DNA of 64,000 bases from Zarea fungicola. Its lineage: Eukaryota; Ascomycota; Sordariomycetes; Hypocreales; Cordycipitaceae. The notes beneath the pieces are model-generated. The model searched no databases, was not told the origin of the DNA, and saw nothing but the letters and a program-made list of their open reading frames with translations. This document shows, piece after piece, positions 45,687 to 58,984 of this stretch. The DNA lies in assembly GCA_900169235.1 (NCBI GenBank), contig FWCC01000151.1, positions 124,001 to 188,000 of the forward strand, written 5' to 3'. Numbering within the stretch: position 1 is the first letter of the stretch; each line of letters begins with the position of its first letter. The position numbers and the translations under genes are program-made.

Positions 45687-47525
45687 TCAGCATGTTTCCA
45701 CGGCGACCGTCCGCGCACCTTGAAATCTATCATCGACGAGCAAAAAGCCCCATTCACCCCTGGTGATTGGCGATATATCGTCGTAGCCGTTGGGTGTCAT
45801 TGGCACCACCACGGCCCCTGCCGCCATGGACGTCGACGATAATCTCTGTTCTGGCGGTGGCGGGTCGGGCCCGGCGCTGAGGATCTGGTCAATCGACGTG
45901 TCCTGGTAATGCGCGTCGAGCCACAGCCGGTTTCTAGCCGCCATGGCGTCGCCGCCTGGATCGTCCGGACGGGCCGTCACGACCTCTTCCTCTCCATCAC
46001 CTTCTTCTGCTTGGGCAGTGCCTTTTCCGCCGCCAGCTCCTCCCTCGGCATCTGACGCTGCTTGTCGATGTGCTGCTGCTGTAATCTTGTGGAAGCTCGT
46101 TTGCAAGCGGAGGAGAGGCATATTCGGCGATGGTGTTCGCTTTGGGGGGGTGATGAGGGGCACAGGTGTTGTGGTGGTGCCCGTCGTCGTGCGGCTGACG
46201 GCTAATCCAATCGTTCTCGGGTCCACGGTCGGACTATCTGGTAGTCCACTTGCTTCCATATGAACACCACCGCCATCTTTATGGAAGATGCCTTGACCCC
46301 TTGCATCGTTATCATTATCATTGTCGTTGTCGTCGTCGTCATCATCATCATCATCATCGTCAGACCACATGGACTCTGGCTCATAAAGGAAATCATGGCC
46401 ACCACCGCCACCACCGCGACTGCCCCCAAAATACATGCCTTCAATCCCGCCGGCATACTCGACACCGCCATATGCGCGCCGATACATGCGGTCCAAATCC
46501 ACCAGCGCCGCGTGCGACACGCTGAGCCAGTCGTAGGAGCGGAGCAGGTGCGCTTTGGAGACCTTCTTCCCGCCCGACGCCAGGATGTACCGGCGCAGCT
46601 CGTCGACGGCGTCTTCCAGCCGCAACGGCGAGCCCGTCTTGGAGTAGCTGGACAGCGCCGCCTTTAGGCTGTACAGGCGGTCAAAGGAGACGAGGGAGAG
46701 CCCGTCGGAGGAGAAGAGGACGTCGTTTTGGGTGACGGAGTTGTTGATGAGGGCCGACGTGAGGCCGCACGCGGTGGCGTTGAGGGCGGGCGCAATGTAC
46801 GGCTGCTGCTGCGAATTGGTGGTGGCGGCGGCGGCGGCTTTGCGGCTCGCCTTGGCGAGGGCGGACTGCAGGGCCCTTTCGGCTTTTGGTGGGAGATTGG
46901 CGTGGTGGATGAGGCGGAGGCCGCGCTGCGAGGCCATGGGGAAGCCGTAGCGGGAGGACGAGGACGACGAAGAAGACAGGGAGCCGTCTGTTGTAGCGGT
47001 AGGGGCAGAGGTGGCGGACTTGACCGTCGAAGGTGTCATTGGTGGTGGGGAGAGCGGCGTCATGGGTGTAAGTGGCCACATGGGCGACTGGGGAGACATT
47101 GCGGCGCCGGATTGATTTCTGGGAAAGTCCATGGACATCGGGGTATATGATGGTGATGAGATGATGGACCGGGGAGAGTTGGGCATGGAGGATGACGCAT
47201 TCGACGCTGAGCTGGTGGGAAAGGAAGCATGGCGACGGGTCCAGCTGGGCAGATGCTTGGTGAAGCGGTTCTGGGACGGCACGGCGGCGGCGGCGGCGGC
47301 AGCCCCGGTAGTCGAGGTTGGCGACCCGATGGGGGAGAGAAGGACAGGCGAGGGCGGCAGTTGATAATCACGGCGGGCGACGACGAGGGTGAGGTGCAGC
47401 GACTTGCGGGCGAGACGGGCTGAGGCGTACTCCAGGGCTGGTGTGAGTTGAGGTGGGAGGTTGTGAGCATCGAGGAGGGAGGCGCCTGCCTCGAGGGGAG
47501 AGGAGATTTTATCTCGGAGACACAT
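45687..47525 (-). CDS. Conserved fungal protein of unknown function with Asp/Asn tract
   Basis: Intronless gene for 612 residues. I do not recognise a named domain. Conserved-looking blocks are the N-terminal helix-strand LTPALEYASARLARKSLHLTLVVARRDYQLP, quoted here in part, and the region from RLIHHANLPPKAERALQSAL to LRSYDWLSVSHAALVDLDRM. Between and after these are Ser/Pro-rich disordered segments and Gly-rich stretches. A run of about 12 Asp followed by alternating Asp/Asn is encoded by a trinucleotide repeat at about 46309-46366. The C-terminus ends WGFLLVDDRFQGARTVAVETC. No signal peptide or membrane segment is visible, so it is probably cytosolic or nuclear. It is transcribed in the same direction as the large ubiquitin hydrolase upstream. 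Confidence 0.85.
   Translation of the reverse strand: MCLRDKISSPLEAGASLLDAHNLPPQLTPALEYASARLARKSLHLTLVVARRDYQLPPSPVLLSPIGSPTSTTGAAAAAAAVPSQNRFTKHLPSWTRRHASFPTSSASNASSSMPNSPRSIISSPSYTPMSMDFPRNQSGAAMSPQSPMWPLTPMTPLSPPPMTPSTVKSATSAPTATTDGSLSSSSSSSSRYGFPMASQRGLRLIHHANLPPKAERALQSALAKASRKAAAAATTNSQQQPYIAPALNATACGLTSALINNSVTQNDVLFSSDGLSLVSFDRLYSLKAALSSYSKTGSPLRLEDAVDELRRYILASGGKKVSKAHLLRSYDWLSVSHAALVDLDRMYRRAYGGVEYAGGIEGMYFGGSRGGGGGGHDFLYEPESMWSDDDDDDDDDDDNDNDNDNDARGQGIFHKDGGGVHMEASGLPDSPTVDPRTIGLAVSRTTTGTTTTPVPLITPPKRTPSPNMPLLRLQTSFHKITAAAHRQAASDAEGGAGGGKGTAQAEEGDGEEEVVTARPDDPGGDAMAARNRLWLDAHYQDTSIDQILSAGPDPPPPEQRLSSTSMAAGAVVVPMTPNGYDDISPITRGEWGFLLVDDRFQGARTVAVETC
46309..46366. repeat. Trinucleotide (TCA/TCG/TTA) microsatellite inside coding sequence
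   Basis: Imperfect repeat of ATC/GTC units that encodes the Asp/Asn tract of the 45687-47525 gene on the minus strand. Likely length-variable between strains. Confidence 0.85.
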
Positions 47526-49521
47526 ATTTCAAAGACTTGATGAAAATAAATGAGTGAAAGGAGTGTTGTTGTTTTATATTCAACCCAGAATGAGCCAGAC
47601 TCGTACTGTACTAGGCAAGTAAATGTCTAGTCGACGTTGGGTGTCCAGGTGACAAGGTCAGAAAGGAAAGTATTGCCTGGGAAGGAAAAAAAAAAAGAGA
47701 AAAACAAGTCAACTCTAGAACCAAGGTTTTGAAACCGGTTGATTAGAAGAGAGAGAAATGTCAGAAGCTTGGAGTCTGACGGGGTGAGATATATAGATGT
47801 TTCTGACCATAAGCATAAGCCAGTTTTGGGATGAAACAGTGTGTTTCTTTGTATAAGGCGCGCTTCTCCTTTCTCCGCGTACCATCGCTGTCCCGCGATC
47901 TGAAACGAGACCAGAAATAGAAACAACTGACAGGGGTTGAATGCAGCCTGCTATTTTTAATATGTGTTTCTTGATAAAGGTGCATGGCAGGTGTGTCTTG
48001 GCTTTGAGCGGAGTGTGGTGGTGGGTGGATGTGGAAGCCGGGCGGCTAACACACTCACACTGGCAGTTGAAACGAGCAGGGGGCATGTAACAGAGAAGGA
48101 GAGACAATGTAGATTATGAAACTTGGATCTGTCTTTATTTATTTGTTTATACTTTTATTATTGTCAAGCTGACGTAGGCCATTTGGTACATTCAAGATCT
48201 CACGAGGGTATGCTGCAAGACAGTCTTCAAAATTTGAAACAATAAATGCAAAATATTATTTTCCAAGTCTGCATATATAAACGGCCACATTAAACCCGAC
48301 TTTTGGGTCAAGAAGCTTTCGCGTGCTCCCATTGTTTCCATTGTCCAGGGAAGCATCATGATCCACGACACGGCCCGCATGCCAAGCGGCCCGGTAGTGG
48401 TGCCAGGTCTGCGGGGAATAAATAAATAAATAAATAAAAATGAAACCCAGCGCCTAAAGTGGTCTTCTTCTTTGTTACTAAATTGGGAAGGGATGTTCCC
48501 CGCCGTTTTGGGGGTCCGCCTACACGGCTCTTGTCCTCATAGTCAGTGTCGTTCAGTGTGCAACTTGTGACGGATTGCCGCTGATACAAACAAATAAAAA
48601 GATACAGTAGAAATTAAAGCACTGGTAATACTCTTCTGGACTTTGATACTCTTCAGCAGTGCAAAAAATATATATAAAAAAAAATCCAACACAGAAAAAG
48701 GAACGAAACATCTCACCAATAATTTTAAGCGCCCAGACAAGAAGCATCTCCACGCATCCACGATGCCACGCCATGGTCTTGGCCAACCAGATGCCCCTGT
48801 CACAGGGTCCCAGAGCAAGCCACAGCAACCCTCATCACTCATCACACAGTCCATGACTCTGCGTGACAGCGGGAACAAGAAGGTGCCAGCCAACTTGCCC
48901 AGCACATATGTATGGTTCAAAAATAGAAATCTTCACCTCTCCAACTAGCTGGAAAAGTGGAAAGTAAAGGGGTCAGCTAATAGCATCTCGCATCCGGCCT
49001 GCATCATCTAACATTTCTTCTGCATATGCGCTGCAACAGTCCGCCATCCCTCCCTCTGGCACAGGGCAAATGCCGTGGATTGAACATTACGGCGGTTTCT
49101 TGAGATCCTCCTTTTCTGGATCCGATATATGCTTGTAATTTCTGCAAGGCTACTGGCGGGTAATTCTTGCTTGTTCCTGCATTTGGAGCAGCGTCCCAAT
49201 CTCTTGGGCATGCACTCTACCGCCAGGACTAATTATAGAATGACCACCATTCACCACATCAACAGCCAATAGCAGCAGTACTTACAAAAACAGATTAAAT
49301 TGATTGCTACTCATGATTCGTCTTTCTGTCATTACTCAGAGTCAAGCGTGTATGTAGCTTGGTCATAAAGCCGTGGTAAAATAAAAAGACAAAAACAACT
49401 TCCTGTAAAGGGTGAACTCCATCGAGTAGCCGACCCTTTTCCCATTTCCATCGCAATCTCTTTGTCCGACATCGCAGCATCCACGAGTCTCCATCCAATC
49501 TTCTCTCTGCCTCTCCTGTCT
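47526..49521. other. Intergenic region, no gene seen
   Basis: 2.0 kb, AT-rich, between two minus-strand genes. Contains an (AAAT)n tract near 48417-48438. Frames present are short and unbiased. It should hold the promoter of the 45687-47525 gene and the 3' end of the ubiquitin hydrolase. Confidence 0.5.
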
Positions 49522-52500
49522 TCACGCTGAGCCAGTGTCTCGTGTAAACGTCGCCTCGGCCCCTTCTCCCTCGTCCTCCATGACATCTGATGACGAAACC
49601 ACTGATCCGTCCCAATCTAATCATATAACCACCAGGTCAGCCGCAGAGCTTCTTCTATAGGCTTGATTGATCAGTCAAGAAATGAATAGACGTACCCGAT
49701 TCATCATCCTCCTCTCCATCAATTGTCAGCACGTCTATTGCATCCCGTATTTCTACCTCGCCTGTTAGCTTCACGAAAAACTTTCTGTGCAAATCTCAAA
49801 ACCTACCTTGATAACGTTCCGCAAAGGCTTCCTTCGCCTCCTCCACCAACGACTTGCTATCGTGCACAATCGCGTGGCATCTGTACAGCACCCGCTGGAA
49901 CGTGTCCGAGAGCTCCCGCCGGATCGGCTGCCGCGGACGAACGTGCCGGTTTCGGAGGAACAAAAGACAGCTGCTTCCAATCGCCAGTCCAAGTTCCGAA
50001 GGCAGTCGCAAAGTCTCTGCGCTCGCTACCGTTACGGAACCTCCCTCCTCGGCCTCTGGCAACAGCGCCCTGTCCACCAGCTGCTCCGTCCCATCCCGAA
50101 CCTCCAGGTCCGGATACCTGAGCAGATGTGGCGCCCATCCCGGCATCGTACGCAAGGTTGACACCCGCAGATTCGCTCGTTCCTCCTCGCTCGCCCTGCC
50201 GCTGTCAATTGCATTCTGGATCAAATCCAAAAATGCCAGGCCTTCGCCGTTCTGGAAGCTCGATGCTTGCCTGCAGATGTGATCAATCAGATGCTCGGCA
50301 TCCGTTACCTCTCGACAACGGTTTACTGCGACGGATGCTGCTTGTATATAAGAGTCCAACGGCTCCGTATCAGCATCGCTTCGAATCACATTCCTGAGCG
50401 TTCCCAGCACCATCTGTGTCGGAATCGTGCCAGCCGCAATGATCCGCTCTAGAATTCGCTTCGTAGTAGTTGGCGCCTGGTTAATTGCCAGTAGCCGCTG
50501 TAAAAATTGGCTATAGTTACCTTGCGTCGAATCTCGCATCAGCAATGAAACCTCTCCCGATGTCCACGGAAAGTATCCGCCCGTTGACCCCAGTCGTTCT
50601 ACAGACTCTTCGACAATCGTTTCGTTGCTGATCTCCGGTTCTAATTGGCTCATCAGAAAATCAATCACACCCAGCACTGCCACATACGACGGTGGCTGCG
50701 ATCCAAACCATCTCTGCACATTCTGAACCATGCGCATAAAGATTGGCTCCAGCTGCATCGAGTGGTCTGCCGAGACAATCGTTAGACACTTCTCCAAGTA
50801 ATTGGCGGCCAAGATTTCTGCGCATTCTGTCCTGCCGAGTTGAGCAACCTTGAGAATCGCTGTAAAATACGCATCCCAGGCCCGTATTTGGTTATGAAAT
50901 CCTTTCCAAAGGTGATCCAGTAGCTTCACGGCGCGCGGCAGCACTTTGTCGTCGCAATCCATTTCGTCGTCGCCGTCGCCATCATGGTCACTAGTGGCTG
51001 ACGCTGTTGAACCGCCTGGCGCATAATAAAGTCGGGGGCAGCTCTTCTTCATGTTTTGCAATGTCATGACGAACACATCGCCCACCCCGGCACGAATGCC
51101 ATGTTCGGGGTTTCGCATCAGAAGCCCACGCAAAACCCCCGGTCGCTGGGTAAAGTAGCTATGAAGATTGAAGGCGCAGTCTTGCTGATGCTTGGCTAGC
51201 TCTGCAAGCTTGTTGCAAAAGTGAAGCGCAGCCGACGGGTCCTTGGCACGACTAAAAATTTGATCCAGATAGTTCAAGCCAGTCTCGATTGCCAGCTCTC
51301 GGGCCCTGTACCGCTTCCCAAGTTCTTCCTGGTCTTCTACGGATACCAGATTTGACTCCTCTACCGCGTTGTAATCGTCGTCGAGGGTCGAGCTGATGCA
51401 GCCTTGAACAAATTTGGCGTGACTCGGATCAAAGAGGCAGTGGCGTCGTAGAAGCAGAATATTCTCACTTCGGATATGATCTTTCAAGCCCTGATCAATC
51501 TCTACTTGGGACCCTCGACCACCGTGCGACACCGACAGCTGGTCGACGGCACGCCGCAGTGAAGACGTGCGTCGGTAGAACAACATGTAGGCGCTGTGTA
51601 CCTTGTCAAAGGCATGTCCATCAACTGCCGCCCGCCGGTCTAGGCCGCCAAAGGTCGCTTCCTCCATGAGCGAGGGATCCCAGAGACTGACGGCATCATC
51701 ATTGAACTCTATCCAGTTGACTGGCTCATCTTGATTTTCCGGAGGCACGCGCACATACGAGTAGTAGTGACCAGATTCGGCGGTTCCCGCGTGAACAAGG
51801 ACACCAACCAGCTGAAACAAGTCTTCTCTCCCAGTCTGTGACGAACTGCCGGTGAGGTAATCGATTGTGTATGGGTGCATGTCCAGCATTTCTGGGAATG
51901 CAAAGTAGTCGTCGATTTTACTCCGTTGCAGTGTTTGCACATTGAACTCAAATCGCTTCAGGTGAAAGATTAGGTTGTCCGGCACATCCTTCAAGCAAGC
52001 CCTGGTTGTGTCAGCATCCTTCGACGACCGCTTCTAATATGAACACATACCTTTTTACTGCATCCACATGCCGATCGCACGTTGAGCACTTGTATTTGTT
52101 ATCTGTTTTACATGTCAGAACAATATCAAGCGTCGTACATCGAATGTCTTACCGCCATCCATCATCTCCCCGCCGACATAAGCTCGCAAGCTATCTTCGA
52201 GTGTTGATTTGCCCTTAATATCACACTGAATAGCCGAAAATGGTTCCAGTCTCTCGGATATATGGTTGCATTCTTTGGACTTGATCTGCTGCACAAGCTG
52301 GCCTCCATAAATCGACCGAAATTTGCGTTTTGCTACCGCGTTCGGGAGCTGGTCCTCCCATCTGTCGCACAAAAGGTTGTAGAACTCATCCACATCCATT
52401 TGGTTGGTTATATCAATCGGCCCTTGCTCGTATGTTTTAATTGTAGCAACAAAATCGGTCGGCTCGACGGCTCGGCGAATGCTTTCCTTCAAATAGCCAA

Positions 52501-55500
52501 ATAGCTTTTGAGTCTGGTATAGTAATGCCTTTGAGTTGTCGCTTCCCTCCACATTCAAAGACAACATGTAATTGCGAAAGTCTAGGTTCATGTACAGTTG
52601 CGTGATGAGTGAGTTGAGGTAGCACGTATTGGACAAATTTTGCAGACCGACATATCCGGCTTTAGAACGCAGAGCCTTGGATTGCTCAAACTGGAATGGA
52701 AGATCGTAAATGTACGGGTCCTCTGATCCTTGGGTCAGCCAAATCGTTTCAATAGCCAAAATCAAGCCTGTACTTACCGTCCTCCGAATAAAAAGGTACC
52801 ATTTCTGCCAAAAAATGCATTACCTGGGCAAGCGTGCCTTTCTGAGCACGCAAGTTCAGGAAAACGCATTCATAAAGTTTGAAGCGAGTGTCTGCGTTTA
52901 GGATGATCTTGGGAAGAACCCCGTCGTCTCCATCATGCTCCTCTGGGAAAAGGTGCTTTCTCAGAAATATCCATATCGTGGTGCTGAAGTCTTGTTAGCC
53001 GTCATTCTTGGAATGTGGTCTGTCTGCTTACCTGGGAAGCGATCCCGCAAGGGAACGGTCTCTCTGCAAGCAAATATGCAGAAGATTTGCTAAGCCATTG
53101 GCAACGACATCGCATTCGAACTCCTGCTCAGTACTCGGCAGCCCGGTGAGTATCCAGCTTCCCAGTGGTTTCATGTTTACTCCCTCGGTGGAAGTGTGCC
53201 TGGCCAGATATTCGCTCAGCAGCTGGCAGAGTGACTGCAAGTCAATGCTGTCAGGACAATGATCGTGCATAGTACCAATGAGAATATACATCAGTCTCAT
53301 TACTTCATGGCACTGCTCCTCCAGATGCGAGTTATTTGTAACAGCCTCGAGTACCCAGTTCCAAAGGTATTTCGCAATGCGGCCATCCTTGTGAGGCTCC
53401 TGACACCCTTTTTTGGCCACATCTTCAACCAAGGTAATGCCAAATTCCCTGAACCGCTTTTTGCTATCAAGAACGCATATTTTTGTCAGAAGCCGAGGGA
53501 ATAAAGGACTGTCCGCAACTGCAAGCCAGAATCCGTCATCAATGAGACTCAATCTCAATATGAGGGTCACACAATTCGCCGCCAGGTGTGCTGAATCCTC
53601 AGACTCGAGGCTCAAGGCCTGGTCCAGCACAGATACCATGCGATGCGCGGAGGGCTTTGGAATGTCATCAGTGATAAAGGCGTCACGCCACACGGCTATA
53701 TCTAATTGCCATGTTAGTGCGGACAAAATAATTAAACTGTTAACGTACCTTCAAGAGCGCGTGTAAAATTTGCCATCAGAATAGTCGCAACCTTTGTCTG
53801 GATTTGGGTTGAAGCATTCCGGGTAATAGATTCGTCATCAAGGGCGGCCGAAAGAAATCGAAGCGTCCTATCCAAGGCCCGGCTATACGAGACCTCTTTC
53901 CAAGCAGAGCAATTGTCCGCAAAGCTGCGATGGAACCGAGCTGCTTTAAGGTATTCCGTTATCACAAACATGGTATACAGCGTTCTGAGGGGTTGATCGG
54001 GAGCGAAAAGGTCTGTATAGGAGATGACATCAGAGTCTATGCGCTCCATTAGTTGGCCATCAGCCGGCAGCTTTAACAGGAAACAGTAAATCTAGACAAG
54101 GTTAGTTGAGGAACATCTTTCGTTTGGTCAGGTAAGCATACCTCAAGAGCAGCACTTCTGTCAGCATCTAAGTACTGCCAGAGTTCAGGAAAATGAGACA
54201 GAATCTCTATCTCCATAACAGAAGATCCAGGTTTGACATGCAAAGGGATGTCAGCCTTCAACGGCTCATTCTTTACGAGGATCAAACCCTCTACAATTTG
54301 CCTTGCTTGCAAAGACTCACGAATTGTGGACTCTGTTAGGTTCAATTGTTTGCCTCGGTGGTACGCTCTGTAGTTCTTAAACCCAGTTTCGTCTCTGAGT
54401 ACTGCCAGCAGTGACGCAAGTGAGTTTTCTCGCCCTATCTTGATAGGCTGTGGCTTGCTGTGGTTAAAGTCGCTGAATGATTGGTACTGAAGCATGGCTG
54501 GCTCGCCCTTCATCTCGGCAGCATTTTTAGGTATCAATGACCAAGGATCAGCAACAGCATATTGAGGCTTCGCGCGGTACGCATCCATGAAGCAGGATAA
54601 CAGCCGCAATGAACGAGAGAACTTTTGCTTCTTTTGCAGTGTCTCGCCTTCGGGTGTTAGAACAACAGCTGAATCGGGTTCTGTCATCTCTATCTCTGAG
54701 TCGGCGTGAAGTACATCGCCGGCCTCACGCATCAACCTCAGGCATCGTCTCACCAGTCTGAGGTGGATATTTTGAGCAGTGAGCGGCGGGCAAGACATGA
54801 TTGCGTTGCTGTCCAGATAGACTGCGGATATCAGGAGTACAATGGCGGCCTTGGCGATGTTATCGTCGTGGGCAAGCAGAATAATGCGCCACAGGTGCTC
54901 TATGCCACTATTTGCGACAAGTTCTTCGTCATCCATGTTAAATGCTGCCCCTTCACCAACCAATTTCAAGACATGCTGCTTGACAAACTCCAGCATTCCC
55001 TCGCAAAATAAATCTGCAGATAAGTGAGGGATATATTGTGTAAAGCAAATCTGGAGAAACGAATTTTGGAGGCCGATATTGTGCCCGACTTGGTATATCA
55101 TTTGCCACGCGGAGCTTCTGTCGCCGTCATGCGACGCTCCATTGCCGACCAACGCATCCCATAGCCTATTGCCGAGGTCGTCAATAATTGAAGCGGGTTG
55201 GAGGCAAATGATTTGCGAAAGTAGGTCTCTTCGGGGTTGGTTTGCATAGCCAGAAATTACCAATGATGATGAAGGGGAGGCGGCAGCCACAGAAGACTCC
55301 AATTCTTCCACTAGCAGCTTGACTATGTTGTGGGCCTCGGTAAGGTATTTGAGTTCGATGAGGAGACCGGGTCGGATGCACAATGAAAGGAACCAGAGGC
55401 TACCAAGAGTATGCTTTGACTTGGACGCCACATCACTGACGCAATCTCTATACAACTCATGTCGGACATCGACCTCTAATCCATAGGCCAGAAGTTCTCG

Positions 55501-57805
55501 AAGGCGTTGCATTGCGGCCATGTGAAGGTCTGGATAGACATGAATGGCTCCATCGTCTGTAACAGGTATATCTCTGAAAACACGCAGCGTGGACATGAAG
55601 GGGTGTACCGTAAGATGCTCCTGGCGAAGTCTTTTCTTGCTTATCATTTCCTTTATGACACATTCCCAAAGTGTCCGAAGGGTCGGAGAGAAATCGACGG
55701 TGGGCAGTGTCTGGAACTTTTCGCAAAAATGAACCAGATGGTTGTATTGAAACAGAGAAACTGTACTGATGATGATGCGCGCGATTGCATCGGAAACTCT
55801 CTGATCTTGACTAGATGCAATAGACTTCCACAGACGATCAATGAGACTTTCTGTGCGCACCTCGGAAAGGACCAAGAATCGTATGATATTAGCACTTCCT
55901 AATATGATCTCAGGGTGGCAAGACGGGCCGAGGATGTAATCAACCAAGTCAGCGTCCAAGTTTTCTGCCAGATGAAGAATAAAAATGCTCGAGTACTCGT
56001 CCTCATTCTCATTTCGGTTGTTCCAGACGTCTGATAAGCTGTCGCAGAGGGTATTTATAGCCATGACGCGAAGGTTCATCGGCTCAGATTGTATGCGCTT
56101 AACAAGGATTTCCAGGCGCCATGCCCATGGTACAGCCCTGGTCAATATTTCGGGAACCACGTCCGGGTATTTGAGTGTATAATTTTTAAACAGTGTATCG
56201 ATGCCATCGAGCTCAGATGACTGGTCATCCAGCGCTTGGTCCCGCAGGCAGATGAGGTCGAGAATGTCCGCTAGCGCGCAAATTAATCGGCCGGCGCTCT
56301 CGTTGCTTAGAAGCGAAATGTCCTTCTCAAACACCGTAGATAGCGCACGAGACAGTACCAGCCATGTCTCCCTGCTTCGTCGCAAGCATAGGGCCGCCTC
56401 GCTCTGAACCGGTCCGCTAGGGTCAGTATATAATAGTCGGCGGGCTTCCTGGACACAATCCCTAAGAATCCAAGTGAAGAAGGCAAATTCAGAAACTCGA
56501 TTTTTGTGCGTAGTGACATAGGCGGAGAGGTCTCGAACGAGTATATCTATCCATTGCGTAGTATTTCCTCGCGACTCGGAGAGGGGGTCGAGGAGGATGC
56601 TAGCCAGGTCGCTGCGCCGCCATAGCGTTGGCGTTGTTCGATGGTCAGCGCCGGCAATGCCATCAGACTCGTCAAAGTTTAAAATATCAAGCCATTGACG
56701 TAAGAATTCAGGCGAAAATAACACAACGCCATCATTTGGAACAGGGCCACCAGTAAGTGCCAATCGAAGGGTACGGTGGTCAAAGTGCACCAGCTCGGCC
56801 GTGAGCTGTGAGTAGAGGCCAAATATATCTTTAATGGTGGAGAGCACTGGCTCCAAGTTCTCAAAGTGTGACCTATTCCAGGTTAGTTGGCATGGCATGC
56901 GCATACTGGATGGAACGAGAATCAAATACTACCTTTTACTTTTGAGTGCTCTCATGATTAGTGGGAAGGCGGCCCAAAACTTTATATGCGCATCCAGTGT
57001 GAACAGTTGGATGCTTCGCTCCGAATTTTTCATGAATTCAATGGCTTGTTGCATCCATGTCCGAAGTGGTTCAAGATTCTTGGTATTGATGGATCGATCT
57101 GCATGAATAATTTTTGTTAGTCGGCGGTTGAATTGTTCCAATGTCAGCCAATGTCGGAGATTTGCTTGGTTGACTTGACTTGCCTGCCGAAATACACAGT
57201 GCCAGACGATGCACTGGCTCATGTAGTTCATCCTCGGGTTTGCGAAACGGAAATAATTCTGGAGGTGTTATCACCTCTTGTATATCAGAGCTAGCGGACT
57301 GGTCATCGGTAGGCACAAGCATCTCGGTGTCCCCGTCAGGTGTGAGCTCCTGTTCCGGTGTATGGCTCGGTTGGTTGTCACTTGCTAGGCTCAGCGGTGT
57401 GCTTAGATGTTCATTTTCCCGTTGCGATGTGTTGTTGTCGTCTTCATCCACCATCCGACGCAGGCTCAAGGTAAGCTCGCCAGGAGTGTCCTTGGCTGCG
57501 AGAGAATCCAGCGACTGTGGCGTCCGCGCTCCGCCATTGGTTTCGGTCGATGAATCACTAGACGCCGGCAAGGCTTCTATTTTGTCACGTATTTGAAGCA
57601 TTTCGGTTGGGCCGGCACGGCTGGTCTTGTCGGCTCGACTAGAGTCTCTGGAGGGTGAGTGGGAGGATGCGGTAGAGGTGCGGCGGCGTTTGCGGGCAGA
57701 GACGTCGGTTTCGTCCTCAAAGGGGTTCAGTCGTGCGGCAGCAGTCTCGGGCGGCGTACGCGATTCGGCATCGACGCTGTCGACGGGTGTGGCGGGTCGA
57801 TCCAT
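49522..57805 (-). CDS. Giant ubiquitin-specific protease (USP/UCH family, USP9X/USP34-like fungal protein)
   Basis: Deubiquitinase of 2573 residues in eleven exons: 57805-57184, 57098-56933, 56872-54142, 54091-53749, 53701-53032, 52983-52778, 52728-52153, 52102-52051, 52001-49807, 49761-49696 and 49616-49522. Introns are 45-85 bp and every phase closes. The N-terminal ~200 residues are Ser/Thr/Asp-rich and disordered, with a basic KRRRT patch. A long all-helical (ARM/HEAT-like) region follows to about 1100. A ubiquitin-like domain lies next (GRENSLASLLAVLRDETGF and following). The USP core begins at YVGLQNLSNTCYLNS with catalytic Cys about residue 1615. It carries a zinc ribbon starting at CSTC, then LIFHLKRFEFN and TAESGHYYSYVR with catalytic His about 1867, and WIEFNDDAVSLWD. 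All catalytic residues are present. A ~700-residue helical C-terminal region like that of fungal USP9X-type proteins follows. The first intron appears to be GC-AG. Confidence 0.93.
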
Positions 57806-58766
57806 CGGGACAGTATCTTGACCGACAGAGCTCCAAAGATATCACGGAGCCGTGAATGCCGTCTGGGCGGCTGGCAGCGGGTGTTAACATGTGGGTGTTT
57901 GTGGAAAAAGTGAGCACGGATAGCAGGGCATCCGAGGCACTGCAGAACAGGCACAGACTGGCAGCAGGGTGGGTAGGGGGGAGAAAGGATGAAGAACTGA
58001 CAGACGACAGTAAATAAAATGATGTCAACGCAAGTCAGTTTATTTGCTGGTTTGCTCCGCGCTGTCGAGACGGCACTGTGGCTCTCAGTGGAGCAGACGA
58101 GGGGCAGCTAGAGGTAGCGTAGGTGCGGCGGTGCGAAGCCAAGGGAAGGCGGGCGGGCGACGGCGGGCGACAGTGGGGTAGCTAAAGGCTCAAGGCGGCA
58201 GGGTTTGAGAGGATAATAAATCTGCCAACTAACAACTACCAGGTCCACGTTAGGTGCCGGACTAGTTGCGTGCCTGTCTGTCACTGCGGGCGTCCCGCAA
58301 CTAACACTTTAATGTCCCGAAAAAGGCAGGGTAACTAGGACCTGGCTAGCGTGGGCCGTATCCAGATGGCGCTAAAAGGGCGTTCAGGAAGAAAAGTAAT
58401 AATGAGAAATAATATTGGGTGGCTGCTTGAAAGCGTAGAGAGTCAGCGAGGTGTTGTCACACTATGCAGTTTGCCGCCTCATGTACGCTGCGGAAAGTTT
58501 GAGAGTTGCAGAGTTTTCTGGCGGCTGCTCAGAGTAGCAGATTGCATGCCATTATATAGAAAGCTGGACAAACAGGCGGGAGAGACAGGCTTTAGCAGGC
58601 ATCTACAGGGCTAGAGGGTGCTCCGCACTGTACGATAGGCGCACAGATACACAGTTTAGGTAGCTGTGATAGTGGCTGCTTCGCACTGTAGAACGTGCCC
58701 GGACACCTGCCTGTCCTTGGTCCCTGGGTTTTATTTTTTAACCATACCCTACACCTACTGCAAAGT
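57806..58766. other. Upstream region of the ubiquitin hydrolase, no gene seen
   Basis: About 960 bp between the hydrolase start and the retroelement LTR. GC-rich near the gene and AT-richer beyond ~58.3 kb. No supported coding frame. Confidence 0.5.
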
Positions 58767-58980
58767 TGTAACAATATTTACTTAGAAGCCCGGCAAAAGT
58801 GGAACAAGAGAGCGATCAATTATCTGAGCGTACAATATCGTTATGCTAGTAGCAGTAATAACTAAGCTTAAGGCCAAAAAGCCTCGTACCTCTATCGGAC
58901 CCGTATCGTGGCCCTTTCTTGTAATGCGAGGGCTGGCTGTGGCTTAGTCATCAAGCCTCACAGCAGCGCTATGCGTTATA
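58767..58980 (-). repeat. Probable 3' LTR, 214 bp
   Basis: Begins TGTAAC on the plus strand and ends GTTATA, which is the inverted repeat GTTACA with one C-to-T change at CpA. It directly abuts a polypurine tract on the pol side. A copy at the 5' end cannot be checked inside the window, so the edges are inferred. Confidence 0.6.
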
Positions 58981-58984
58981 ATTA

